A stretch of 64,000 bases of DNA from Demequina salsinemoris (GCF_000974805.1 NZ_BBQZ01000003.1:310001-374000), one strand, 5' to 3'. Shown: positions 44,699-54,439, numbered from the stretch's first letter. Made by a program: numbers and translations. Notes: generated by a model not told the origin, from the sequence alone.

Positions 44699-45082
44699 AT
44701 GGCACGCGTCAAGCGGGCGGTCAACGCCCAGAAGAAGCGCCGGTCCACCCTCGAGCGCGCCGCGGGTTACCGCGGCCAGCGCTCGCGCCTCTACCGGAAG
44801 GCGAAGGAGCAAGTCACCCACTCGATGGTCTACTCCTACGGAGACCGTCGCAAGCGCAAGGGTGACTTCCGCAAGCTGTGGATCCAGCGCATCAACGCTG
44901 CGGCCCGCGCGAACGGCATGACCTACAACCGCCTCATCCAGGGCCTCAAGGCCGCGGAGATCGAGGTCGACCGTCGCATGCTCGCCGAGCTCGCGGTCAA
45001 CGACGAGGCCGCCTTCGCGCAGCTTGTCGAGGTTGCCAAGAAGGCCCTTCCGGCCGACGTCAACGCGCCCGCCGCGGCGTAA
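44699..45082 (+). CDS. rplT: 50S ribosomal protein L20
   Basis: 127 residues. [37 protein letters not shown] and [18 protein letters not shown] are the L20 signature. L20 also represses its own operon in some bacteria. AAGGAG stands before the ATG. The rRNA methyltransferase gene follows after 12 bases. Confidence 0.98.
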   Translation: MARVKRAVNAQKKRRSTLERAAGYRGQRSRLYRKAKEQVTHSMVYSYGDRRKRKGDFRKLWIQRINAAARANGMTYNRLIQGLKAAEIEVDRRMLAELAVNDEAAFAQLVEVAKKALPADVNAPAAA

Positions 45083-45094
45083 CGCACCTCCCGC

Positions 45095-45922
45095 ATGACA
45101 GGACGCCCCGCCGGGCCCCGCCTCCGCGACACGCTCTCGAACCCGAGGGCGGACCGCGTGAGAGGCGTGAGGGCCCTGGCGGGGCGTTCTGCGCGCAAGC
45201 GTTCGGGGACCTACCTCGTGGAGGGCCCCCAGGCCGTGCGCGAGGCGGTGCGTTTCGTCGCCGCCGACGTGCGCGACGTCTACGTCACGGACGATGCGCG
45301 GGTCGCGCACCCCGAGATCGTTGACGAGGCGCTCGAGGCGGGGTTGTACGTGCATCCCGTCACCGACGAGGTCGCGGTGGCGATGAGCGGTGACGCGCAG
45401 GGCGTGATCGCGGTCGTCACCGCCCGCTCCGAGGCCGATCTCGACAGCCTTCCTTCCGATTCGACGCTCGTCGCCGTGCTGAGCGCGATCCGCGACCCCG
45501 GCAACCTCGGCGCCGCGATCCGCGTGGCCGACGCCGTCGGCGCCGATGCCGTGGTGCTCGCCGGCGACTGCGTGGACCCGACCTCGCCCAAGGTGATCAG
45601 AGCCTCGGTCGGCAGCGTCTTCCACCTGCCCGTCCTGCGGGCGGCTCCGCTCGCCGACAGCGCCTCACTGCTCAAGGCGCGCGGGCTCGCGCTCGTGGCC
45701 GCCGATGTGAGCGGCGCGATGGAGCTCGGCCGGGCCACGGAGCCCGTGCTGCGCGAGCCGCACGCGTGGGTGTTCGGCAACGAGGCCTGGGGTCTCACCG
45801 ACGACGAGCTGGCCGCGGTCGACCACGTGGTCCGCATCCCGATCTCGGGTCATGCCGAGAGTCTCAACCTCGCGACGGCCGCCGCGGTGTGCCTCTACGC
45901 AAGCAGGTTCTCGCGGTCCTGA
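45095..45922 (+). CDS. TrmH/SpoU-family RNA 2'-O-ribose methyltransferase (TsnR-like)
   Basis: 275 residues. An N-terminal substrate-binding domain (RVRGVRALAGRSARKRSGTYL) is followed by the SPOUT knot domain with the three TrmH motifs: AIRDPGNLGAAIRVADAVGA, VFGNEAWGLTDDEL and RIPISGHAESLNLATAAAV. It methylates ribose in rRNA; the nucleotide is not predictable. The position after rplT is conserved in actinobacteria. Confidence 0.9.
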   Translation: MTGRPAGPRLRDTLSNPRADRVRGVRALAGRSARKRSGTYLVEGPQAVREAVRFVAADVRDVYVTDDARVAHPEIVDEALEAGLYVHPVTDEVAVAMSGDAQGVIAVVTARSEADLDSLPSDSTLVAVLSAIRDPGNLGAAIRVADAVGADAVVLAGDCVDPTSPKVIRASVGSVFHLPVLRAAPLADSASLLKARGLALVAADVSGAMELGRATEPVLREPHAWVFGNEAWGLTDDELAAVDHVVRIPISGHAESLNLATAAAVCLYASRFSRS

Positions 45923-45988
45923 CCGGGTTCATCCTGGTTCGCCCGATGTGTGCGGCGAGGCGCGTGTGGTTGTCCCCACACTGCCTGG

Positions 45989-46015
45989 ACTGACCACTTG
46001 GTCAGTTCCTACCGT
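45989..46015 (+). promoter_or_regulatory. Operator palindrome and -10 box in front of the first diguanylate cyclase gene
   Basis: ACTGACCA, CT, TGGTCAGT (45989-46006) is a perfect 18-bp inverted repeat with a 2-base centre. It ends 3 bases before the -10 box TACCGT (46010-46015), which lies 6 bases before the ATG at 46022. A protein on this site would cover the -35/-10 spacer, so repression is likely. No similar palindrome stands before the next three GGDEF genes. Confidence 0.65.
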
Positions 46016-46021
46016 GGAATC

Positions 46022-47644
46022 ATGACGGAAGTGTCTTCGCAGGGGCGTACGGGCCCGCGAAGCATGTTCGCGCTCGGTGGGGCCGTCGTCGTCTTCATGC
46101 TCGTCGCGCAGCTGGGGATCGCGCTGTGGATGCGCGAGGTGTCCGTCAACGGCGTCGCCGATGCGGTCGACTCGGTCATGACCTCCTCGGCCGCGACCGC
46201 CGAGGCGTGGGTCGCCGACTACACGGACGCGGTCGAGGTCATGGCGTCGGGCACGTCGCGATGGATCGAGACCGAGTCCCCGGACCGCGACGCGGTCGCG
46301 TCCGGCATCCTGACGAGCGCGATCCTCAACGAGCACTTCACGACGATGGTGGTCGCGTATCCCGACGGATCGTGGACGGCCGTGCAGACCGGCGGCCCTC
46401 AGGACGACTACGCCTTCGCGGTCGCCGAGTCCTCCGAGTCCGGCACCGGGGTGTCGCAGACCGCGACGCTGTACGACGACGAGCTCAACCTCCTCGACGC
46501 CGTCACGCTCGACGGCGGCGACGTCCCGCTCGAGCCGAGCTTCTGGGAGGCGGCGCAGGACGCGACCGCCGAGCTGTGGTTCGTGTCCGACACGGTCGAC
46601 GCCACGAAGGATGACGGCGTGTGGGTCGCGGAGCCCGCGCGCGACGCCGACGGCGAGCTGATCGCGGTCGTCGCCGCTGCCTTCCCTGTCGAGGCGCTCT
46701 CCGACGCGCTGAGCAGCCTCTCGCTCGGCGACAGCGGTTACGCCGCGATCATGGACGCCGACCGTCGGGTGGTGGCAGCGCCGCCGGAGACGCTCACCGG
46801 GGACGGCGCCGCGCCCCCGGAGGAGCCCACGGAGTGGAGCGGCACGGGCGTGGCTCCGAGGGCCACCGCGGAGTCGCTCGGCCTGGGGACCTCGGACGAG
46901 GCCGACCCGACCGAGCGGAGCGTCCAGCTCGGCTATGACGGCGACCTGCACGTCGCCGAGGTGGGCCTGCAGTCCGTCGGCGTCCCGTGGATCCTTCAGC
47001 TGCGAGCGGTGGACGACGAGATCGCGCCTCAGATCATGACGCTGAGGACGACGATCAGGATCGCTTCCGTCGCCGAGTTCACGGTGCTCCTGATCGGCGC
47101 GGGGCTGTTCTTCGCCTACTGGCGGCCCATGCGGCAGATCCGCGAGAAGGCCTTCACGGACGGGCTCACGGGACTGCTTCGACGCAGCCGTTTCCTCGAG
47201 CTCGCCCCAGCCGCCATCGCCAGCGCGCATCGCGCGGGCAGGGCCGTCGCCGTCGTGGTGCTGGACCTCGACAACTTCAAACGGATCAACGACGAGGGCG
47301 GGCACGGCGCGGGCGACATCGCGCTCACCGAGGTCGCGTCGACCCTCCAGGATGTGGTGCGACGCGGCGACCTGGTCAGCCGGTGGGGCGGCGACGAGTT
47401 CGTGGCGCTCCTGACGCTTCCCGACCACTTCTCGGGCCTCACCGTGGCCGAGCGGCTGCGGAGCGAGTGCGAGTCCGCGTTCCGTGCGTCGTTCCCCGCC
47501 GACCTCGGGCTCGGCGCGACCGCGGGCGTCGTGGTCTCCCGCGCGGTCGATGACGACGTCGTCGACCTCATCCAGGCGGCGGACGCGCTGCTCGTCGAGG
47601 GCAAGCAGAGGGCGAAGTCCCACTCCTACGCCGGCGCGTTGTAG
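46022..47644 (+). CDS. Membrane diguanylate cyclase with extracellular Cache-like sensor (first of four)
   Basis: 540 residues. Two transmembrane helices (ALGGAVVVFMLVAQLGIALW near the start and VAEFTVLLIGAGLFFAYW near residue 350) flank about 290 extracytoplasmic residues with the layout of a double Cache sensor (ESPDRDAVASGILTSAI, TTMVVAYPDGSWTAVQTG). The GGDEF domain follows: VLDLDNFKRINDEGGHGAGD, active site GGDEF at 456-460, and an RxxD inhibitory site (RRGD) five residues before it. It should make c-di-GMP from GTP with feedback inhibition. The ATG at 46022 follows a -10 box by 6 bases. Confidence 0.88.
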   Translation: MTEVSSQGRTGPRSMFALGGAVVVFMLVAQLGIALWMREVSVNGVADAVDSVMTSSAATAEAWVADYTDAVEVMASGTSRWIETESPDRDAVASGILTSAILNEHFTTMVVAYPDGSWTAVQTGGPQDDYAFAVAESSESGTGVSQTATLYDDELNLLDAVTLDGGDVPLEPSFWEAAQDATAELWFVSDTVDATKDDGVWVAEPARDADGELIAVVAAAFPVEALSDALSSLSLGDSGYAAIMDADRRVVAAPPETLTGDGAAPPEEPTEWSGTGVAPRATAESLGLGTSDEADPTERSVQLGYDGDLHVAEVGLQSVGVPWILQLRAVDDEIAPQIMTLRTTIRIASVAEFTVLLIGAGLFFAYWRPMRQIREKAFTDGLTGLLRRSRFLELAPAAIASAHRAGRAVAVVVLDLDNFKRINDEGGHGAGDIALTEVASTLQDVVRRGDLVSRWGGDEFVALLTLPDHFSGLTVAERLRSECESAFRASFPADLGLGATAGVVVSRAVDDDVVDLIQAADALLVEGKQRAKSHSYAGAL

Positions 47645-47730
47645 GCCGTCCGCGTCCGCTTCGGGCGGAGTGCCCGGTTCTGCGAGCCGAGCGGCCCATC
47701 ATCCCCTGGCCACCGCATCGTCCATCTGCC

Positions 47731-47736
47731 TACGAT
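47731..47736 (+). promoter_or_regulatory. -10 box TACGAT of leaderless second GGDEF gene
   Basis: TACGAT lies exactly 6 bases before the ATG at 47743. No ribosome-binding site is seen. One copy of the repeated 9-mer (47715-47723) lies just upstream. Confidence 0.55.
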
Positions 47737-47742
47737 CCAGGT

Positions 47743-49302
47743 ATGAGGCGTCTGTCCCTGCCCCGAGTGCGACGGTCACGGGACCTCACGCGCGTCGGTG
47801 CCGTCGTGGTGGCTGCCGTGCTCGTGATCATGCTGATCGTCACGGTCTGGATCAGCGCCCTCGCGAGCAGGGGGGTCGAGCGCGTCGTGGAGGGCGCTCT
47901 CGAGTCCGCGGCGGGCACCGCCCTGGGGCGTGTCGAGGAGTACCTGGGGTCCTCGGAGGACACCACGACAGGCCTCGTGAGGTGGATGCGCCAGAACGAC
48001 CCGACGATGGACGAGGTCGCGGACAGGCTGCTCGTCACCGCGGCGGTCGACACCGCGTTGCGCACCGTCGCGGTGGCGTATCCCGACGGGTCGTGGGTCG
48101 CCGTGACGCGAGGGGTGTCGCGCGACGAGGACGCGTTCACGATGGTGAAGAGCGAGGGCACCGGTGGGGCGGAGACGACCACCGCGTACTCCAACGGCCT
48201 CGGCCGACTTGAGATGACCGAGCAGACGGGGGAGCTCGGAGCGGAGGACCTGGGCTTCTGGACCGACGCCGCGGCCTCCTACGAGCTGGTGTGGACCGAG
48301 CCCCAGATGAAGGAGTTGAGCGGCGACATCGGGTCGTGGGCGGCGCAGTCGGTGCGCGACGATGCCGGGGACGTCTCCGCGGTCGTGGCGTCGGACTTCG
48401 CGGTCGATGCGATGGCGGAGGCGATCAACGCGGTCTCGCTGGGCGACAGCGCCGAGGTGTACATCCTCGACAGCGAGCGGCGCGTGCTCGTCGCGCCGAC
48501 ACCGCTCGAGGGCGGCGTCCAGGACGCGAAGGAGTTCACGGTGTCGACGTCGGCGCCGGCGACGCCGGACGATGCTGCGGTCGAGGTGGGCGTCGACGGC
48601 GACATGAGCACCGCCGAGGTGGGCCTCGAATCGATCGGCGTGAGCTGGGTCCTGCACCTGCGGGCGGTCGACACCGAGGTCTCGCCCGACGTCGTGACCC
48701 TCCGGCGAGCGCTCGGATGGGCCGCGGCGATCCTCTTCGGGATGTTCATCGGGGCGTCCGCGATCTTCTTCGTGCTGTGGAGGCCCTTCGCGGACATGCG
48801 GAATGCGGCGTACACCGACTCGCTCACGGGCCTTCTGCGGCGCGGTCGGTTCATCGAGCTGGCCTCGGCGACGATCCTCGAGGCGCACCGGGGTGGCGGC
48901 ATCGCCTACGTGGTCCTGCTCGACCTCGATAACTTCAAGGGCCTCAACGACGCGCAGGGGCACGACGCCGGCGACGCGGCGCTCGTGGTGGTGGGGCGCG
49001 CGATGGAGGCGGAGGTGCGACGCAAGGACCTCGTGTCGCGCTGGGGAGGCGACGAGTTCGTCGCGCTGCTGATCGTGCCCGACGCCGCGGCAGGCGAGGC
49101 CGCGATGGAGCGGCTGCGTGCGGGCGTGGCCGACGCGCTCGAGACGACGTTCCCGCGCCAGCAGGGTCTCGGCGTCACAGCCGGCGGCGCCCCCGCGGAG
49201 GGCGGATGGGACGACGTGGAGGAGCTCATCACGCTCGCGGACGAGGCATTGATCGAGGGCAAGCAGCACGCCAAGTCGCGGTCGTACGCGGCTGGCTACT
49301 GA
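47743..49302 (+). CDS. Membrane diguanylate cyclase with Cache-like sensor (second of four)
   Basis: 519 residues, paralogous to its neighbours. A transmembrane helix near residues 17-39, an extracytoplasmic sensor of about 280 residues (VAYPDGSWVAVTRGVSRD, ELVWTEPQMKELSGDIGSW), a second helix (ILFGMFIGASAIFFVLW), then GGDEF: LLDLDNFKGLNDAQGHDAGD, GGDEF at 435-439, inhibitory site RRKD. The C-terminus EGKQHAKSRSYAAGY is shared with the third gene. The sensor differs enough from its neighbours that ligands may differ. It has its own leaderless promoter. Confidence 0.88.
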   Translation: MRRLSLPRVRRSRDLTRVGAVVVAAVLVIMLIVTVWISALASRGVERVVEGALESAAGTALGRVEEYLGSSEDTTTGLVRWMRQNDPTMDEVADRLLVTAAVDTALRTVAVAYPDGSWVAVTRGVSRDEDAFTMVKSEGTGGAETTTAYSNGLGRLEMTEQTGELGAEDLGFWTDAAASYELVWTEPQMKELSGDIGSWAAQSVRDDAGDVSAVVASDFAVDAMAEAINAVSLGDSAEVYILDSERRVLVAPTPLEGGVQDAKEFTVSTSAPATPDDAAVEVGVDGDMSTAEVGLESIGVSWVLHLRAVDTEVSPDVVTLRRALGWAAAILFGMFIGASAIFFVLWRPFADMRNAAYTDSLTGLLRRGRFIELASATILEAHRGGGIAYVVLLDLDNFKGLNDAQGHDAGDAALVVVGRAMEAEVRRKDLVSRWGGDEFVALLIVPDAAAGEAAMERLRAGVADALETTFPRQQGLGVTAGGAPAEGGWDDVEELITLADEALIEGKQHAKSRSYAAGY

Positions 49303-49404
49303 GCCCCGGAGCATGGGTTGGTTGATCGTGGACCTGTGAACAAAGCCCCTGGTGAGAGGGCGTGAGAGTTCCCACATTCTGTGACTTGCGCTGTCCCGGT
49401 CCCC

Positions 49405-49410
49405 TACGGT
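49405..49410 (+). promoter_or_regulatory. -10 box TACGGT of leaderless third GGDEF gene
   Basis: TACGGT lies 6 bases before the GTG at 49417; GTGACT (49381-49386) at 18 bases upstream could be the -35. This spacing decides the start over the GTGs at 49381 and 49411. Confidence 0.55.
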
Positions 49411-49416
49411 GTGGCC

Positions 49417-51003
49417 GTGAGCAAGCGCAAGAGGTCCCCGAGCCGGTCTCGCCGCCACATGTTCGTGGTCGGAGTGCTGCTAGCCGACCTGGTGTTCATC
49501 GCGCACCTCGGCGTCGCGCTGTGGACTGGAAGCGTCGCACGGCAAGGCATCGAGGTGGCGCTCGCCGAGGCGTTCACCTACGTGGCCGAGAGCTCGGCCG
49601 AGCAGGTGGGCGAGTACGTCGAGGCCTCGGAGCAGACCACCTACACGGTGGTGCGCTGGATCGAGCGCGACTCGCCCACGGTCGACGAGATCGAGGATCG
49701 GCTGCTCATGCTTGCCGCAGCCGACTCTCGCTTGCGGGTCATCGCGGTGGCCTTCCCTGACGACTCGTTCGTCGCGGTGGTGCCGGGGCAGGACGGCAGC
49801 GGGCTCGCCTACGTCACGGCCAGGGCCACCACGACGGAGGGAACCTATCGCTTCACGGGCTACAGGGTCGATCTCACGGTCGCATCCGTCGAGGACGGCG
49901 AGCTGACCGTGGGAGGCAGGGAACTCGGCTTCTGGGACGCGGCGGAGTCCGCCTACGAGCTCGTGTGGACGCAGCCCGCTCTTCGCCCGATCACCGGTGT
50001 CGGCGGGTCCTGGGCTGCCAAGCGGGTCCTCGACGACGAGGGCGAGGTCCAGGCCGTCGTCGCCACGGACTTCCCGCTCGACGCGCTCGAGGCTGACCTC
50101 AACAGCCTGCCGATAGGCAAGGATGGCGAGATCTTCCTGCTCGATAGGGGTCGACGCGTGCTCACCGGCCCCGCCTCCGTGAGCGACCAGATCGCGTCCG
50201 GCTTCGACGAGGACGGCGGTCTGCCGGCGTCGGACTTCGCCATCGATCCGTCGGAGACCGCCACGCCCTTCGACGTGACCGTACAGATCGGCCAGGACGG
50301 TTCCCTTCAGACAGCCGAGCGGGGCCTGACCGACCTCGGCGTTCCCTGGATCCTCCACTTCCGAGCCACCGACTCAGCGCTCGCGCCTGGCATCATCCAC
50401 CTCGCGCAGGTGTTCCGTTGGATGACCGGCGGCATGCTCGTCGTGCTCGTGTTCGCGCTAGTCGTCTACGCGATCATCTGGAACCCGCTGCAGTCGCTGC
50501 GTCGCGCGGCGTATCAGGACGGGCTCACGGGCCTGCTCACGCGCCGTCGGCTCGCCGTGCTCGCCCCCGGGGTGATCGCCGACGCCCATAGCGACGGGGG
50601 CCACGTCTGCGTGGTCGTGCTCGACCTCGACAACTTCAAGTCGCTCAACGATGCTCTCGGGCACGACGCGGGGGACGCGGCGCTCGAATCCGTGGGAACG
50701 GCCCTCGCGGGCTACGCGAGAAGCGGCGACCTCGTGGCGAGATGGGGTGGCGACGAGTTCGTCGCGGTTCTCGCGATGCCTGATGACACGCTCGGCACCA
50801 CCGCCATGGAGAGGCTGCGAGCCTCGACGGAGCAGGCGCTCGTCACGATGTACCCGGAGGTCGCCGGACTCGGTGTCACCGCAGGCGGCACGCGGTCGCT
50901 CAGCGGCAGCGACCGTCTCGAGGACCTCGTGCGCGCAGCGGACCAGGCATTGATCGAGGGCAAGCAGCACGCGAAGTCGACGTCCTATGCGGCGCACCAC
51001 TGA
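49417..51003 (+). CDS. Membrane diguanylate cyclase with Cache-like sensor (third of four)
   Basis: 528 residues. A basic N-terminus (SKRKRSPSRSRRH), a first transmembrane helix (MFVVGVLLADLVFIAHLGVAL), an extracytoplasmic sensor (VVRWIERDSPTVDEIEDRLL, AYELVWTQPALRPITGVGGSW), a second helix (MLVVLVFALVVYAIIW), then GGDEF: VLDLDNFKSLNDALGHDAGD, GGDEF at 444-448 and inhibitory site RSGD. It closely matches the second gene in sensor and C-terminus, so the array grew by tandem duplication. Confidence 0.88.
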   Translation: MSKRKRSPSRSRRHMFVVGVLLADLVFIAHLGVALWTGSVARQGIEVALAEAFTYVAESSAEQVGEYVEASEQTTYTVVRWIERDSPTVDEIEDRLLMLAAADSRLRVIAVAFPDDSFVAVVPGQDGSGLAYVTARATTTEGTYRFTGYRVDLTVASVEDGELTVGGRELGFWDAAESAYELVWTQPALRPITGVGGSWAAKRVLDDEGEVQAVVATDFPLDALEADLNSLPIGKDGEIFLLDRGRRVLTGPASVSDQIASGFDEDGGLPASDFAIDPSETATPFDVTVQIGQDGSLQTAERGLTDLGVPWILHFRATDSALAPGIIHLAQVFRWMTGGMLVVLVFALVVYAIIWNPLQSLRRAAYQDGLTGLLTRRRLAVLAPGVIADAHSDGGHVCVVVLDLDNFKSLNDALGHDAGDAALESVGTALAGYARSGDLVARWGGDEFVAVLAMPDDTLGTTAMERLRASTEQALVTMYPEVAGLGVTAGGTRSLSGSDRLEDLVRAADQALIEGKQHAKSTSYAAHH

Positions 51004-51052
51004 GAGCGGCACCGAGACGCTGGTAACCTCAGGCGCAGTCTGAGGAGGACTC

Positions 51053-51523
51053 ATGGATAACACGGTGGAGATCGACGTGCGGGGCGCGCGGGGCAGGGTC
51101 GAGGTGGAGGGCCGGCACGGCGTCACCGCGAGGGTGCTCCTCGACGGAGCGCCGGTGCAGCCCAAGAAGGGCGTCTTCGCCATCCCCGTCACCGGGGGCC
51201 GCAGCGCCGAGGTTCGCCTTCGTGGGCTGCTTCCCGGCTTCCAGAACGTCGTGGTCGACGGCGAGCGCGTCCTCGGCCTCGGGGATCACGTTCCGCCGGC
51301 CGCGCGCGTGACGATGTTCGCGCCGCTGCTGCTGGTCTTCACCGCGCTGCTCGGCACGGTGGCAGGCACCGTCGGGTTGATCCTTGCGCTCCTGCTGTTC
51401 TTCATGTCGATCATGGTGGTCAAGAACCCCGACATGCCCGTGTGGATGCGCACGGGCCTGCCGCTCGCGAACACCGTCGCAGGCGCCGTGGTCGTCCTCG
51501 TCTTCACGGGCGTGCTCGGCTAG
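51053..51523 (+). CDS. Small membrane protein next to the fourth diguanylate cyclase
   Basis: 156 residues. The N-terminal 85 residues look like a small beta domain (TVEIDVRGARGRVEVEG, RVLLDGAPVQPKKGVFAIPV). They are followed by hydrophobic segments (MFAPLLLVFTALLGTVAGTV, ILALLLFFMSIMVV and a last one, TVAGAVVVLVFTGVLG). No family recognised. GAGGAGGAC stands 3-10 bases before the ATG. Its stop is 4 bases before the first possible start of the fourth GGDEF gene, so they are probably co-transcribed; a partnership is inference. Confidence 0.68.
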   Translation: MDNTVEIDVRGARGRVEVEGRHGVTARVLLDGAPVQPKKGVFAIPVTGGRSAEVRLRGLLPGFQNVVVDGERVLGLGDHVPPAARVTMFAPLLLVFTALLGTVAGTVGLILALLLFFMSIMVVKNPDMPVWMRTGLPLANTVAGAVVVLVFTGVLG

Positions 51524-51527
51524 AGGC

Positions 51528-53060
51528 ATGTCACAGGGGATGGGCACGATGACCGAGGGGTTGATCAGCGAGCGGATGCGCGACCCGTTCGCGTGGGTCG
51601 TCGGAGTCGCCCTGGTGGTGCTCACGCTGATCGCAGGGTCGTCGCTGTTCGTGCGTGCGGACGTGACGGACGAGGCTCAGCAGGTGACCTCGGAGGCCGT
51701 CCAGGTGATCGGCGACGCGGCGGCCGCGCAGCTCGTGGAGTCGTCGCAGCCCGCCGACCTGGTCCTGACGGCGCTGCAGTCGGGGATCTACGCCGACCCG
51801 ACCCTGCTCGAGCCCACCGACCTCGCGACGATGCTGGCCACCGCGCTGCTGTCGTTCGGCGACGTCGGATCGATCGAGGTGCAGGCCGCAGACGGGACCA
51901 CGGCAGCCATGTATCGCGTGTCCGACGGCTTCGCGCTGGTCGGCCGATCCGCCGACGGCACGGTGACGGGCACGCACTTCAACCCGTCCTTCACGAGCCA
52001 GGACGAGATCGCCGACCCGCCCGAGAAGGTGCTCCTCGACCTCGAGCAGGTGGACGTCGGCGACGTCGTCCGCGGCGAGCCGCAGCCGATCGGCTCGAAC
52101 GGCGGGCTCGCCGTCCCGAGCCGGCTGTCGGTGTACAGCGAGGACCGCGAGCTCATCGCGACCGTGCAGGCGGCGATCGACATCGACACGCTCGACGAGG
52201 CGCTCGCCGACACCCGTGCGGTCGAGGTCGGCACCGTCGGCGTGTACTCGCCGGAGGGCGAGCTGATCGCGGGCGAGGACGTCGACGTCCCCGACGACAT
52301 CATGGGGACAGCGGAGGGCGAGGGCACGGTCGTCATCGACGGCAGCTGGGTCTACTACACGCGCACGGTGAGCAACGATGCGGGGCTCGCGTGGACGCTC
52401 GTCCTGTGCGCCAACGCCGACGACGTCGTTCCGGCGGCCTCGGCCGTGTCGCACACGATGAGCTTCTACACCGCGCTCGTGCTCGTGCTCGTCGTGATCT
52501 TCGCGGCGGTCGCCTGGTTCCTGAGGCGGCCGGCGGGCGAGGTGTCGCTGCTTGCCCGCACCGACGCCGTGACGGGCCTCGCGAACCGCCACCGCTTCTT
52601 CGCGCGCGGGCGCGACATCCTGAGGGCCGCGGCTCGCCGCGGTGCGCACGTCGTGGTCGTGGTCTTCGACCTCGACGGCTTCAAGCAGGTCAACGACGTC
52701 ATCGGGCACGATGCGGGCGACGAGGCGCTTCAGGCGGTCGGCGACGCGCTCGAGGACCGCGCTGGGCCGCGGGACGTGGTGGCGCGCACCGGGGGCGATG
52801 AGTTCGCCGTGGTCCACTGGCTCGCCGAAGGTGACGACGCGGGAGCGATGGTCGAACGAATGCGCGCGGCGGCCGACGCTGCGCTCAAGGAGTACGTCAC
52901 CGAGGACATCGCGGTCGGCGTCAGCGCGGGCTGGGCGACGACCCACGGGGGAGAGCGTCACCTCGATCACCTCATGAAGGCCGCCGACGGCGCGATGGTG
53001 CGCGGACGCCAGGACGAGAAGGGGACGGCCTACGGAGCGAAGGTCGAGGTCGTCGACTGA
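51528..53060 (+). CDS. Membrane diguanylate cyclase lacking the inhibitory site (fourth of four)
   Basis: 510 residues with the same outline (N-terminal helix WVVGVALVVLTLIAGSSLF, extracytoplasmic sensor of about 280 residues, second helix FYTALVLVLVVIFAAVAWF, GGDEF domain). It is distant from the other three: the start of the GGDEF domain reads RTDAVTGLANRHRFFARG, and the active site GGDEF is at 422-426. The four residues at the I-site position are GPRD, so the RxxD feedback site is lost. The sensor contains HFNPSFTSQDEIADPPEKVL and no strong match to the neighbours. ATGs at 51528, 51540 and 51549 are possible; the last has the best-spaced G-rich ribosome-binding site. Confidence 0.85.
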   Translation: MSQGMGTMTEGLISERMRDPFAWVVGVALVVLTLIAGSSLFVRADVTDEAQQVTSEAVQVIGDAAAAQLVESSQPADLVLTALQSGIYADPTLLEPTDLATMLATALLSFGDVGSIEVQAADGTTAAMYRVSDGFALVGRSADGTVTGTHFNPSFTSQDEIADPPEKVLLDLEQVDVGDVVRGEPQPIGSNGGLAVPSRLSVYSEDRELIATVQAAIDIDTLDEALADTRAVEVGTVGVYSPEGELIAGEDVDVPDDIMGTAEGEGTVVIDGSWVYYTRTVSNDAGLAWTLVLCANADDVVPAASAVSHTMSFYTALVLVLVVIFAAVAWFLRRPAGEVSLLARTDAVTGLANRHRFFARGRDILRAAARRGAHVVVVVFDLDGFKQVNDVIGHDAGDEALQAVGDALEDRAGPRDVVARTGGDEFAVVHWLAEGDDAGAMVERMRAAADAALKEYVTEDIAVGVSAGWATTHGGERHLDHLMKAADGAMVRGRQDEKGTAYGAKVEVVD

Positions 53061-53111
53061 CGCATCGTCCCTTCCCCAAGTGACCATCGCATCGTCCTGT
53101 CGCGACGTTCG

Positions 53112-53141
53112 GTGACTGCTGCATCGTCCGCTTGCTATGGT
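53112..53141 (+). promoter_or_regulatory. Promoter upstream of pheST leader ORF
   Basis: GTGACT (53112-53117), an 18-base spacer and TATGGT (53136-53141) form a plausible promoter. The -10 lies 6 bases before an ATG at 53148. A copy of the repeated 9-mer (53121-53129) lies inside the spacer. Confidence 0.5.
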
Positions 53142-53147
53142 GGCTCC

Positions 53148-53246
53148 ATGAGCACGAGCGAGCAGGCCGCAGGCACCATGCCGCGCACCGCCGTGCCTCG
53201 GGAGTCGGGCGCGCACCGCCGCACCGCACCTTCGCTGTTTATCTAG
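53148..53246 (+). CDS. Possible leaderless small ORF upstream of pheS
   Basis: Thirty-two codons starting with ATG 6 bases after a TATGGT -10 box, ending HRRTAPSLFI and a TAG stop. The stop codon is the first part of a 9-bp GC-rich hairpin (53245-53269). An ORF ending in Phe codons next to a hairpin upstream of phenylalanyl-tRNA synthetase genes suggests an attenuation leader. However, there is only one Phe codon, so the sensing mechanism is doubtful. No homologue is known to me. Coding status is uncertain. Confidence 0.4.
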   Translation: MSTSEQAAGTMPRTAVPRESGAHRRTAPSLFI

Positions 53247-53269
53247 GCCCGGCGAGGACCGCCGGGCCT
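53245..53269 (+). promoter_or_regulatory. Attenuator-like hairpin before pheS
   Basis: AGGCCCGGC and GCCGGGCCT form a perfect 9-bp stem with a 7-base loop (GAGGACC). The small-ORF stop codon lies at its base, so a ribosome finishing that ORF would disrupt the stem. No T tract follows. Confidence 0.5.
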
Positions 53270-53288
53270 GAACGCGCACGCGGCCGCA

Positions 53289-54438
<1,150 letters not shown>

Positions 54439-54439
54439 C

